Source: Nitratireductor sp. ZSWI3 (GTDB taxonomy: Bacteria > Pseudomonadota > Alphaproteobacteria > Rhizobiales > Rhizobiaceae). From it: a DNA stretch of 64,000 bases. This document shows, piece by piece, positions 45,743 to 54,137 of this stretch. The DNA is taken from assembly GCF_024655565.1 (NCBI RefSeq), contig NZ_JANKOF010000001.1, forward strand, positions 62,001-126,000, read 5' to 3'. Each line of letters begins with the position of its first letter. The stretch's first letter is position 1. The position numbers and the translations under genes were made by a program. The notes under the pieces are model-generated. The model saw nothing but the letters and a program-made list of their open reading frames with translations. It did not search any database and was not told the origin of the DNA.

Positions 45743-46690
45743 ATGTTCACGAGACGCGCAATGCTGGGCGCCATCAGCGCCGCAGCCCTCATCGCCAGCG
45801 GTGTCGCCGCCGCGGCGCAGGACAAGGTCTACATCCCGCTGATCTCGAAAGGCTTCCAGCACCAGTTCTGGCAGGCGGTCAAAGCCGGCGCGGACAAGGC
45901 GGCTGCCGAGTTGGATGTCGAGGTGACCTTCGAGGGCCCCGACAACGAGACCATGGTCGATCGGCAGATCGACATGCTGGCCGCCGCTCTTGCCAAAAAG
46001 CCGGCGGCCATCGGCTTTGCCGCGCTCGACAGCCAGGCGGCCATCCCGCTTCTGAAACAGGCCGACGAAGCGGGCATCCCGGTGATCGCCTTCGATTCCG
46101 GCGTCGACAGCGACATTCCCAAGGCGACGGCATCGACCGACAATGTGTCGGCTGCGGCGCTCGCCGCCGACAAGATGGCTGAACTGATCGGCGGCGCGGG
46201 CAAGGTGGCGGTTGTCGCCCATGACCAGACGAGCCGGACCGGCATCGATCGGCGCGACGGCTTCGTCAACCGCATCGGCGAGAAATATCCCGACATCGAG
46301 ATCGTCACCATCCAGTATGGCGGTGGCGATCATCTGCAATCGACGGAAATCACCAAGTCGATCCTGCAGGCCAATCCGGATATCAAGGGCATCTTCGGCA
46401 CCAATGAGGGCTCGGCGATCGGCGTCGTCAACGGCGTGCGCGAAATGGACCGCAAGGAGGTGGTGATCATCGGCTACGATTCGGGCACCCAGCAGAAGCA
46501 GGCGATCCGCGACGGGCTGATGGCCGGTGCGATCACGCAGAATCCCGTCGGCATCGGCTACGAGACGGTGAAGGCCGCCGTCGCCGCCGCCAGGGGCGAG
46601 GAAGTGCCCGACACCATCGACACCGGGTATTATTATTACGACAAGACCAACATCGACGATCCGGAAATCGCTGCCGTGCTGTATGACTGA
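45743..46690 (+). CDS. Periplasmic sugar-binding protein (RbsB type)
   Basis: A 315-residue binding protein with a signal peptide of about 25 residues (MFTRRAMLGAIS start, ending AAAAQ) and the peripla_BP_4 fold (IPLISKGFQHQFWQAV, FDSGVDSDI, GTNEGSAIGV). In this operon L-fucose or its lactone/acid is the likely ligand. Strong GGAGGAG ribosome site. A hairpin follows its stop codon. Confidence 0.9.
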   Translation: MFTRRAMLGAISAAALIASGVAAAAQDKVYIPLISKGFQHQFWQAVKAGADKAAAELDVEVTFEGPDNETMVDRQIDMLAAALAKKPAAIGFAALDSQAAIPLLKQADEAGIPVIAFDSGVDSDIPKATASTDNVSAAALAADKMAELIGGAGKVAVVAHDQTSRTGIDRRDGFVNRIGEKYPDIEIVTIQYGGGDHLQSTEITKSILQANPDIKGIFGTNEGSAIGVVNGVREMDRKEVVIIGYDSGTQQKQAIRDGLMAGAITQNPVGIGYETVKAAVAAARGEEVPDTIDTGYYYYDKTNIDDPEIAAVLYD

Positions 46691-46705
46691 CGGGTCTTCA
46701 AACCG

Positions 46706-46733
46706 GCTCCGGGGAGGTATCGTGCCCCGGAGC
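46706..46733 (+). promoter_or_regulatory. Stem-loop after the sugar-binding-protein gene
   Basis: Nine-base perfect arms GCTCCGGGG / CCCCGGAGC with a ten-base loop, in the 68-base gap before the hydrolase gene. Similar in position to the hairpins behind nrtA and the first dctP; probably protects the 3-prime end of the upstream mRNA. Confidence 0.5.
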
Positions 46734-46758
46734 TTCCTTCCAACCGACAGGATTTGAC

Positions 46759-47613
46759 ATGAAACTTCTGCGCTATGGGCCGCGCGGCCAGGAAAAACCG
46801 GGCCTTCTGGACGAAACGGGAAAGGTGCGCGACTTGTCGGGCATCATCGCCGATGTTGCGGGTGCCGCGCTTGCACCGGAGACGATCGCCAGGCTCGCGG
46901 CACTCGACCCGGCCGGCCTGCCGCTGGTGGAAGGCGAGCCTCAGGAGGGCCTGCGCCTCGGCCCATGCGTGGGAAGCGTCGGAAAATTCATCTGCATCGG
47001 CCTCAACTACGCCGACCATGCGGCCGAAACCGGTGCGGAGATCCCCAAGGAGCCGATCATCTTCAACAAATGGACCTCGGCGATCGTCGGTCCGGATGAC
47101 GACGTGCAACTGCCGCGCGGCTCCACCAAGACCGACTGGGAAGTGGAACTGGGCGTCGTGATCGGCAGGGGCGGCAAATACATCGACGAGAAGGACGCGC
47201 TCGGCCACGTGGCCGGATACTGCGTCGTCAACGACGTCTCCGAGCGCGAATACCAGATCGAGCGCGGCGGCACGTGGGACAAGGGCAAGGGCTGCGACAC
47301 GTTCGGCCCGATCGGCCCGTGGCTGGTGACGCCGGACGAGGTGGGCGACATCGACAGCCTTGCCATGTGGCTTGAGGTGGATGGCAGGCGCTTTCAGGAC
47401 GGCTCGACGGCGACGATGATCTTCAAGGTGCCCGAACTCATCGCCTATGTCAGCCGCTTCATGAGCCTGCAGCCGGGCGACGTGATCTCCACGGGAACCC
47501 CGCCGGGGGTCGGCATGGGGCAGAAGCCGCCGGTCTATCTCAAGGGCGGCGAAGTGATGCGGCTCGGCATCGACGGCCTCGGCGTGCAGACGCAGAAAGT
47601 CGTGGGCGGATAA
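46759..47613 (+). CDS. Fumarylacetoacetate-hydrolase-family 2,4-diketo-3-deoxy-L-fuconate hydrolase
   Basis: A 284-residue FAH-fold protein. It has the domain start IGLNYADHAAE, metal ligands in WEVELGVVIG (Glu-x-Glu) and CVVNDVSERE, and STGTPPGVG near the C-terminus. In the non-phosphorylative L-fucose pathway this enzyme splits the 2,4-diketo acid into pyruvate and L-lactate. Between the transporter and the dehydratase gene; its stop shares one base with the next ATG. Confidence 0.86.
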   Translation: MKLLRYGPRGQEKPGLLDETGKVRDLSGIIADVAGAALAPETIARLAALDPAGLPLVEGEPQEGLRLGPCVGSVGKFICIGLNYADHAAETGAEIPKEPIIFNKWTSAIVGPDDDVQLPRGSTKTDWEVELGVVIGRGGKYIDEKDALGHVAGYCVVNDVSEREYQIERGGTWDKGKGCDTFGPIGPWLVTPDEVGDIDSLAMWLEVDGRRFQDGSTATMIFKVPELIAYVSRFMSLQPGDVISTGTPPGVGMGQKPPVYLKGGEVMRLGIDGLGVQTQKVVGG

Positions 47614-48908
47614 TGACCAGGATCACCGGCCTGCGCACCGTCGACGTGCGTTTTCCGACGTCGGAGCATCTGGACGGATCGGATGCGATGAACCCCGATC
47701 CGGACTACTCGGCCGCCTATGTGATCCTGGAAACGGATACGGGGCACGAGGGCCACGGGCTGACCTTCACCATCGGCCGCGGCAACGACATATGTTGTGC
47801 GGCCATCGAGGCGATGCGCCACCTCGTGGTCGGGCTCGACATGGGGTGGGTGGCCGCCGATATGGGCCGCTTCTGGCGCCACGTCACGTCCGACAGCCAG
47901 TTGCGGTGGATCGGTCCCGACAAGGGAGCGATCCATCTGGCGACCGGCGCGGTGGTGAACGCCGTGTGGGATCTGTGGGCCAAGCTGGAAGGCAAGCCCG
48001 TATGGCGTCTCCTGGCCGAGATGAGCCCCGAGGAATTGGTGCGGTGCATCGACTTCCGCTACATCACCGACTGCATCACGCCGGACGAGGCGCTGGCGTT
48101 CCTGCGCGCGAAAGCCGAGGGCAAGGCGGAGCGGATCGCCACGCTCGAGCGCGAAGGCTATCCCTGCTACACGACCTCTGCCGGCTGGCTGGGCTATGCG
48201 GACGAGAAACTGCGCCGGCTCTGCCGCGAGGCGGTGGATGCCGGCTTCCGGCACATCAAGATGAAGGTGGGGCGCGATCTCGACGATGACATCCGCCGGC
48301 TGACCATCGCCCGCGAAGAGGTCGGCCCCGACGTGAACCTGATGATCGACGCCAATCAGGTGTGGGAGGTGGACCAGGCGATCGACTGGGTGCGAAAGCT
48401 CGCTTTCGCCAGGCCCTGGTTCATCGAGGAGCCGACCAGCCCCGACGACATCGAAGGTCATCGCAGGATCCGCGAAGCCATCGCACCCATTCAGGTGGCC
48501 ACCGGCGAGATGTGCCAGAACCGCATCATCTTCAAGCAGCTCATCATGCGCGGCGCGATCGATGTCGTGCAGATCGATTCCTGCCGGCTGGGTGGCGTGA
48601 ACGAAATCCTTGCAGTCATGCTGATGGCCGCGAAACACGGGCTGAAGGTCTGTCCGCATGCGGGCGGGGTGGGGCTGTGCGAATATGTGCAGCATCTCTC
48701 CATGATCGACTACGTCTCGATTGCCGGAACGCGCGAAGGGCGGGTGATCGAGTTCGTCGATCATCTGCATGAGCATTTCGTCGATCCCTGCGTGATCCGC
48801 GATGCCGCCTATATGCCGCCGACGGCGCCCGGCTTCTCCATCGAGATGAAGCCTGCCTCGCTCGAGAAATACCGGCACAAGGCAGCCAAGGACGTCGTTC
48901 CGGCATGA
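47613..48908 (+). CDS. L-fuconate dehydratase (enolase superfamily)
   Basis: A 431-residue enolase-superfamily enzyme of the mandelate-racemase subgroup. Catalytic Lys-x-Lys (KMK) at about 216-218, metal ligands Asp in MIDANQ, Glu in IEEPT and Glu in TGEMC, and the His-Asp dyad (VQIDSCR, PHAGG) are all present. Length and the LDGSDAMNPDPDYSAAYVIL opening match L-fuconate dehydratases. It converts L-fuconate to 2-keto-3-deoxy-L-fuconate. Confidence 0.9.
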   Translation: MTRITGLRTVDVRFPTSEHLDGSDAMNPDPDYSAAYVILETDTGHEGHGLTFTIGRGNDICCAAIEAMRHLVVGLDMGWVAADMGRFWRHVTSDSQLRWIGPDKGAIHLATGAVVNAVWDLWAKLEGKPVWRLLAEMSPEELVRCIDFRYITDCITPDEALAFLRAKAEGKAERIATLEREGYPCYTTSAGWLGYADEKLRRLCREAVDAGFRHIKMKVGRDLDDDIRRLTIAREEVGPDVNLMIDANQVWEVDQAIDWVRKLAFARPWFIEEPTSPDDIEGHRRIREAIAPIQVATGEMCQNRIIFKQLIMRGAIDVVQIDSCRLGGVNEILAVMLMAAKHGLKVCPHAGGVGLCEYVQHLSMIDYVSIAGTREGRVIEFVDHLHEHFVDPCVIRDAAYMPPTAPGFSIEMKPASLEKYRHKAAKDVVPA

Positions 48909-49945
48909 AGGCGTCCGACGCGGTGGCACTGCGCGGCGGCGCTCATCGAGGGGTGATGCTGACCCGCATGGGGTTCGGCGGCGCGCCGCTCGGCAACCTT
49001 TATCGCCGCGTCGAGGAGGAGGACGCACAGGCTGCTCTCAAGGCCGCCTTCGATGGCGGGATGCGCTACTTCGATACGGCCCCGCAATATGGCCTGGGGC
49101 TTTCCGAAGAACGCTTCGGGCGCGCCATCGCACGCTTCGGCCGCGAAGCCGTCACGCTGTCCACCAAGGTCGGTCGGCTTCTCGAGGAGTGCGGTCCCGA
49201 TGAGGTGACGCCGACCGCCTTCGTCGACACACCCCACAGGCGGATCGTCTACGACTACACCTATGACGGCGTGATGCGCAGCCACGAAGCGAGCCTCGCC
49301 CGGCTCGGCGTCGAGAGCATCGACATCCTCCTGGTGCATGACGTGGACGTGTTCACCCATGGCAGCCGGGCGGCCAGCGAGGCACGGGTGCGCGAACTGT
49401 TCGATGGCGGCGGCTACAGGGCGTTGCGGGAGCTGAAAGCCGACGGCCGCGTCAGGGCAATCGGTGCGGGTGTCAACGAGTGGCAGGTCTGCGAGAGGCT
49501 CCTCGGCCTCGGCGAATTCGACGCGTTCCTGCTGGCGGGGCGCTACACGCTTCTCGAGCAGGAGGCGCTCGACAGCTTCCTGCCGCTTTGCGTGCAACGC
49601 GACATCGGCATCATCCTCGGCGGACCCTACAATTCCGGCATCCTGGCCACCGGCGCCGTCGACGGCGCGCGCTACAACTATGCACCGGCGCCGGCTTCCA
49701 TCCTGGAGCGTGTGCGCCGCATAGAGGCGGTCTGTGCCGGTCACGGCGTGCGGCTCATCGAGGCGGCGCTGCAATTCGTGATGGGGCATCCGGCCGTGCG
49801 CACGGTCATTCCCGGCGCGACCACGGCGCAGGAGGTGGAGGCGAACGTCACCTTGTTCTCCCGCCGGCTGCCCGAAGGCCTGTGGAGTGATCTGAAAGCC
49901 GAAGGGCTGATCCGGCCCGACGCGCCGACACCGGCGGAGGGCTGA
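48905..49945 (+). CDS. Aldo/keto reductase, probable L-fucose dehydrogenase
   Basis: A 346-residue aldo/keto reductase with the catalytic tetrad Asp and Tyr (YFDTAPQYG), Lys (STKVGRL) and His (LLVHDVD). Members of this branch oxidise L-fucose or D-threo-aldoses to the lactone with NAD(P). ATGA overlap with the dehydratase gene. It catalyses the first chemical step, inferred from the cluster. Confidence 0.87.
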   Translation: MKASDAVALRGGAHRGVMLTRMGFGGAPLGNLYRRVEEEDAQAALKAAFDGGMRYFDTAPQYGLGLSEERFGRAIARFGREAVTLSTKVGRLLEECGPDEVTPTAFVDTPHRRIVYDYTYDGVMRSHEASLARLGVESIDILLVHDVDVFTHGSRAASEARVRELFDGGGYRALRELKADGRVRAIGAGVNEWQVCERLLGLGEFDAFLLAGRYTLLEQEALDSFLPLCVQRDIGIILGGPYNSGILATGAVDGARYNYAPAPASILERVRRIEAVCAGHGVRLIEAALQFVMGHPAVRTVIPGATTAQEVEANVTLFSRRLPEGLWSDLKAEGLIRPDAPTPAEG

Positions 49946-49947
49946 AA

Positions 49948-50778
49948 GTGCCGAGGATCGACGCCCATCAGCATTTCTGGCAGCTCTCCCGCGGTGACTA
50001 TGGCTGGCTGACGCCGGCGCTTTCCGCCATCTATCGCGACTTCATGCCCGAGGACCTTGTGCCGCTTCTCGAAGCGGAAGGCATCGATGGTACGGTGCTG
50101 GTGCAGGCCGCGCCCAGCGATGCGGAGACGGAATTCCTGCTGTCGCTCGCCGATCGCCACGACTTCGTCAAAGGCGTGGTCGGATGGGTGGACTTTGCCG
50201 CCGATGAGGCGCCGTCCCGGATCGATGCGCTGGCGGCCCATCCCCGTTTCAAGGGGCTGCGGCCGATGATCCAGGACCTGCCGGACACCGAATGGATGCT
50301 CCGGCCCGAGCTGGACGAGGCTTTCCGGGCGCTGATCGGGAACGGTCTCGTTTTCGATGCGCTGGTTCTGCCAGGGCATCTTCCGGCGCTCATCGAACTC
50401 GTCGACCGTTATCCCGGCATGCGGGTGGTGATCGACCATTGCGCCAAGCCCGAGATCGCCGGGGGTGGGATCGACACATGGGCGCGCGGCATGTCGGAGC
50501 TCGCGAAGCGGGAACAGGTGTCCTGCAAACTGTCCGGCCTTGTGACGGAGGCGGGGAAGGATTGGAGCCCCGACCGGCTGCAACCCTATGTCCGGCATGT
50601 GCTGCAGGTGTTTGGTGCCAGCCGCCTGATCTGGGGCAGCGACTGGCCGGTCTGCACGATGGCCGCAAGCTACGCCGACTGGTGCAGGGCGACCGAAGCG
50701 CTGCTGGCATCCTGCGCCGCCGAGGATCATGCGAAGATCCTGGGCGGGAATGCCGTGAGGGCCTACGGCCTGGTCTAG
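49948..50778 (+). CDS. Amidohydrolase-family L-fuconolactonase
   Basis: A 276-residue amidohydrolase_2 protein with IDAHQHFW at the start, DHCAKPEI and WGSDWPVC, the metal-site marks of COG3618 lactonases. It opens L-fucono-lactone to L-fuconate. GTG start after GGAGGGC, two bases beyond the previous stop. Last gene of the fucose operon. Confidence 0.88.
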   Translation: MPRIDAHQHFWQLSRGDYGWLTPALSAIYRDFMPEDLVPLLEAEGIDGTVLVQAAPSDAETEFLLSLADRHDFVKGVVGWVDFAADEAPSRIDALAAHPRFKGLRPMIQDLPDTEWMLRPELDEAFRALIGNGLVFDALVLPGHLPALIELVDRYPGMRVVIDHCAKPEIAGGGIDTWARGMSELAKREQVSCKLSGLVTEAGKDWSPDRLQPYVRHVLQVFGASRLIWGSDWPVCTMAASYADWCRATEALLASCAAEDHAKILGGNAVRAYGLV

Positions 50779-51165
50779 ATCGTTACCTGTTTTGACGGAA
50801 GCGATCGGCCGTGGTTTCGGCCCAGCGGTGTCGCGCCCTTCACACCCCCCTTCTGGCCTGACGGCCATCTCCCCCTCAAGGGGGGAGATTAGCAGACCGC
50901 GCCGTATCGCATCCCCTGCAACGCTGGACGGTTGGTCAAAATCCCTGCGGCCGTCCAATCTCCCCCCTTGAGGGGGAGATGCCCGGCAGGGCAGAGGGGG
51001 GTGTGAAGGGCGCCAGACGCTTCAAGCAACACGGATACTCTAAGCAGAATTCGGCTTGCGGCTGGAGCGGGATGAGGAAAAGTGTGAAGCGGTTTTCCAC
51101 CCGCATCCCGCTCTAATTTCTTGAAAGCGATCGCGTTTATGATTCTGGATTGATTCAATCCAAAA
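50779..51165. other. Repeat-filled intergenic region after the fucose operon
   Basis: About 390 bases with no gene. It holds a 181-base inverted-repeat element (50833-51013) and most of RIME-like copy A (51065-51177), separated by about 50 bases. Confidence 0.8.
50833..51013. repeat. 181-base inverted-repeat intergenic element
   Basis: Left arm (about 50833-50892) and right arm (about 50954-51013) are inverted copies of some 60 bases: GCGCCCTTCACACCCCCC at the outside, and CATCTCCCCCTCAAGG then GGGGAGATT at the inner end, with several mismatches between. The 61-base centre is unique. Elements of this look are frequent between rhizobial genes; it has no coding capacity and could move like a MITE. 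Confidence 0.8.
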
Positions 51166-51177
51166 TCATCGCGATCT
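51065..51177 (+). repeat. RIME-like palindromic repeat, copy A
   Basis: 113 bases with two palindromes: an outer-type stem starting GAGCGGGATGAGG and closing CATCCCGCTC, and an inner one around GATTGATTCAATC (with GATTCTGG / CCAAAATC). It matches copy B at 53993 base for base except for about eight mismatches and no gaps. The lacI stop codon and last three sense codons lie inside its right end. Confidence 0.85.
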
Positions 51178-52182
51178 AGTGCTGCTGCGTTTCCTGAGTT
51201 CGAATCCCAGATCGACCACCGCACCGCTGCGGGGCCGGCCTTGTGCGATCGCATCCACCAGCAATTCCACCGCCCGCCGGCCCATGTCGTGCCGGAACGT
51301 GCGGATGCTGGTGATGGGGGGCTCTGCGGCGGCCATCATCTCCAGGTCGTTGAAGCCGCAGATTCCCAGTTGCCCGGGAACCGCGATCCGTCGCCGCTGC
51401 GCCTCGAAAAGGACTCCCAGCGCCAGGTCGTCATTGTTGCAGAACACGCAATCCAGATCGGGAGCGCGCTCGATCAGCTCGGCGAAAAGCTGCGCGCCCA
51501 GCGTCACCGAGGACGCCGCGGTCGTCGTGATGACCCGCTCCTCCGCGTAAAGCCCGGCTTCGGTCGCCACGTCGCGAAAGCCGCGGAAACGCCGCTGCGA
51601 ACGCGGGTCCATCCTGGCGCCGGCAAATCCCGGCCGCCTGTATCCCTGCTCGATCAGGTGTGCCGTGGCGGTTCGCGCCCCTTCGTAATGGGAGAAGCCG
51701 ATCATGAGATCGATCGGATCCTCGTCGATTTCCATGATCTGCACCACCGGGCACGCCGCGTTCTTCAGCAGCGCCCGCGACGTTTCCGATTGGTCTATGC
51801 CGGTGACGATGAGGCCGGCGGGCTTCTGGCTCAGAAAGACCTTCAGGAGGTCCTCCTCCTTCAGCGAGGAGTAGCGCGTGTTGCCGAGCTGGATGTCGAA
51901 GGGCGTGTTTTCGACCGCGGTGTAGATGCCGAGCAGCACCTCGGAAAACACGTTGTTGGTCACCGAGGGGATGAGGACGCCGATCACATCCGTCCGGCTG
52001 GAGGCGAGGGCTCTCGCCGCCCGGTCGGGGACATATCCCAGCTCGTCGATGGCCCGGGCGATCTCTTCGCGAAGCTGGGGAGAGACCTTCTCGGGGGTTC
52101 GAAGCGCCCGCGATATGGTGATTGCGCTAACACCAACGCGGGACGCCACATCCGCCAGGGTCACTCTCTTGAAACCGCTCAT
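51166..52182 (-). CDS. LacI-family regulator of gluconate use (GntR-like)
   Basis: A 338-residue LacI-family repressor: helix-turn-helix at residues about 5-25 (VTLADVASRVGVSAITISRALR), hinge, and a sugar-binding domain (CNNDDLALGVLFEAQR region). It resembles E. coli GntR, and a perfect TGTTAGCGCTAACA operator stands between it and gluconokinase. ATG 52182 follows GGCGGAA; the frame upstream is not conserved-looking. The final residues (RSR) and stop are encoded by the RIME-like repeat, so the natural C-terminus has been altered or trimmed. Confidence 0.9.
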   Translation of the reverse strand: MSGFKRVTLADVASRVGVSAITISRALRTPEKVSPQLREEIARAIDELGYVPDRAARALASSRTDVIGVLIPSVTNNVFSEVLLGIYTAVENTPFDIQLGNTRYSSLKEEDLLKVFLSQKPAGLIVTGIDQSETSRALLKNAACPVVQIMEIDEDPIDLMIGFSHYEGARTATAHLIEQGYRRPGFAGARMDPRSQRRFRGFRDVATEAGLYAEERVITTTAASSVTLGAQLFAELIERAPDLDCVFCNNDDLALGVLFEAQRRRIAVPGQLGICGFNDLEMMAAAEPPITSIRTFRHDMGRRAVELLVDAIAQGRPRSGAVVDLGFELRKRSSTRSR

Positions 52183-52230
52183 GAATTCCGCCGCGTGATA
52201 GAATCTTGCGCGGAAGTGTATGTCGGGTGC

Positions 52231-52270
52231 TTGACAAGCGCCAGCATTCATTGAAATGTTAGCGCTAACA
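52231..52270 (+). promoter_or_regulatory. gntK promoter with LacI/GntR-type operator
   Basis: TTGACA at 52231-52236 is a good -35, and 17 bases later the -10 region overlaps the perfect 14-base palindrome TGTTAGCGCTAACA (52257-52270), the GntR-type operator. Binding there would block the promoter and could also control the divergent regulator gene. Confidence 0.75.
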
Positions 52271-52327
52271 AATGGATCGACGCGGCCTGCTGCCAAGGAC
52301 GGCCGGCGGCGTCGATGGAGGAGTTTG

Positions 52328-52918
52328 GTGACCGGTCGCTACAGAAATTTCGTCGTCATGGGCGTCTGCGGTGTGGGAAAGTCGACCGTTGCCCGGCGGC
52401 TGGCCGAAGCCTGCGGGGGACATTTCCTTGAGGGCGACGCTTTCCATGCGCCGGAGAGCATCCGGGCCATGTCGCAGGGCACGCCGCTGACCGATGAAAT
52501 GCGTCTGGGCTGGCTCGAGCGCATCGCCCAGGCGGTCGGCGCCCTGAATGCCGGTGACGAGGCTCCCGTGATGATCGCCTGCTCGGCGCTGAAGCGCGGT
52601 TACCGCGACCATCTGCGCGAAAGGATCGGGCCGCTCGCGCTTCTTTATCTTCATGGCGACCCCGATCTCATCCGTCAGCGCCTTGTGTCACGCAAGGATC
52701 ACTTCATGCCTGCGGCTCTGCTGGAGAGCCAGCTGCGCGATCTGGAGCCGCCGGATGCTGTTTCCGAACAGCCCACGCAGCCGCTCGACGTCGCGCAAAG
52801 CGTCGAGGCGCTGATGGATCGCGCGATAGGATTTTGCCGGCGTCAAGGTGCCAGCGCCGGTGGACCAGGCCCGCAGGAGCATGCTCGCTCCGCCGGCAGG
52901 ATCCATGAGGAAAATTGA
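52328..52918 (+). CDS. gntK: Gluconokinase
   Basis: A 196-residue P-loop kinase of the GntK family with Walker A GVCGVGKST, the EGDAFH segment and CSALKRGYRD. It phosphorylates D-gluconate to 6-phosphogluconate. GTG 52328 follows GGAGG; an upstream extension lacks similarity. Next to a TRAP transporter gene set, indicating uptake and phosphorylation of gluconate or a similar aldonate. C-terminal 25 residues are low-complexity (Gly/Ala/Pro-rich). Confidence 0.9.
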   Translation: MTGRYRNFVVMGVCGVGKSTVARRLAEACGGHFLEGDAFHAPESIRAMSQGTPLTDEMRLGWLERIAQAVGALNAGDEAPVMIACSALKRGYRDHLRERIGPLALLYLHGDPDLIRQRLVSRKDHFMPAALLESQLRDLEPPDAVSEQPTQPLDVAQSVEALMDRAIGFCRRQGASAGGPGPQEHARSAGRIHEEN

Positions 52919-52941
52919 CACCCAGTCCAGGAGGAGACGTT

Positions 52942-53961
52942 ATGAAACCGATCTTGAAATCAGTGCTCACGCTTGCCGCGACGCTTGCCCTGTCGGGCAT
53001 CGCCGCCGCGCAGGATTATTCGTTCAAGTTCCAGTCGAGCGACCCGGCCGGCAACCCGAATTTCGAGCTGCAGCAGGGATGGGCCAAGGCGCTCGGGGAG
53101 AAAACCGGCGGTAAGGTGAAGGTCGAGCTTCTCCCTGTCGGTTCGGTGGTGGAACACCAGGAGACGCAGGACGCCATCGCCGCCGGCATTCTCGACGGCC
53201 ACATCACCGACACGTCTTATTTTGCCGGCAAAGACCCGGCATTTGCCCTCATCGCCAACCCTGTGGGCGCCTGGTCCGATCCCCAGCAGATGTTCGATTT
53301 CATGGCCGAAGGTGGCGGCAAGGAACTGATGAACGAGCTGGTCGAGCCTTATGGGCTGCACTTCATCGGCGCCACGACGCCGGGGCTTGAGGCTTTCGTG
53401 TCGAAAGTGCCCCTCGACGGCGTGGACGATCTGAAGGGGCTCAAGCTGCGTGCTCCGGAGGGGCTGGTGCAGCAGGTTTTTGCCGCGGCGGGCGCCGCCC
53501 CGGTCAATCTTCCGGGCTCGGAGGTCTTCACCTCCCTCGACAAGGGCGTGATCGAGGCTGCCGACTATACGGTGTTCTCCACCAACCAGGCGCAGGGACT
53601 GAACGATGTGGCTCCGCACCCTGTCTATCCCGGGTTCCATTCCATGCCCCTGGTCGAGATTTCCATGAACAAGGAAAAGTGGGACGCCCTGCCCGACGAT
53701 ATCAAGGCGGCCTTTGAGGAAACCGTCGCCGAATTCGCGCAGCACCAGGTCGCCGAGCTCGCCAAGAGCGATCTGGAAGCTGTCGCAGCCGCCAAGGAAG
53801 GTGGGAAGATCACGGTCCACGACTGGTCGGCGGAAGAACGCGCCAAGTTCCGCAAGATCGCCATCGGCGAATGGGAGAAGGCTGCCGCCAAGTCGCAGAA
53901 CGCGCAAAAGGTCTACGAGGTTCTGACGGCCTACCTGACCGAGAAGGGACTGGTTCAGTAA
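52942..53961 (+). CDS. TRAP transporter substrate-binding protein 2 (DctP family)
   Basis: A 339-residue periplasmic protein with a signal peptide of about 23 residues (ending GIAAAQ) and the DctP fold, including the LKGLKLRAPEGLVQQVFAAAGAAPV segment. Strong GGAGGAG ribosome site. It follows gntK by 23 bases, so the ligand is probably gluconate or a related sugar acid. RIME-like copy B separates it from dctQ. Confidence 0.9.
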   Translation: MKPILKSVLTLAATLALSGIAAAQDYSFKFQSSDPAGNPNFELQQGWAKALGEKTGGKVKVELLPVGSVVEHQETQDAIAAGILDGHITDTSYFAGKDPAFALIANPVGAWSDPQQMFDFMAEGGGKELMNELVEPYGLHFIGATTPGLEAFVSKVPLDGVDDLKGLKLRAPEGLVQQVFAAAGAAPVNLPGSEVFTSLDKGVIEAADYTVFSTNQAQGLNDVAPHPVYPGFHSMPLVEISMNKEKWDALPDDIKAAFEETVAEFAQHQVAELAKSDLEAVAAAKEGGKITVHDWSAEERAKFRKIAIGEWEKAAAKSQNAQKVYEVLTAYLTEKGLVQ

Positions 53962-53992
53962 GGCAGTGCATCAATTCCGGCGGCGGCACCTA

Positions 53993-54105
53993 GAGCGGAA
54001 TGAGGAAAAGTGTGACGCGGTTTTCCGCCCGCATCCCGCTCTAATTTTTTGGAATCGATCACGTTTATGATTTTGGATTGATTCAATCCAAAATCATCGC
54101 GATCT
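53993..54105 (+). repeat. RIME-like palindromic repeat, copy B
   Basis: Second 113-base copy, same orientation as copy A, with the perfect inner palindrome GATTTTGGATTGA/TTCAATCCAAAATC. It occupies most of the 176-base gap between the TRAP binding-protein and dctQ genes, leaving the operon's order intact. Confidence 0.88.
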
Positions 54106-54137
54106 GAGGCGGCCGCCGGCCATTCTGGGAGGATGAA

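Noticed and set aside
50833-51013. CRISPR array or insertion sequence
   Set aside because: Only two inverted arms and no regular repeat-spacer pattern, no transposase frame and no cas genes.
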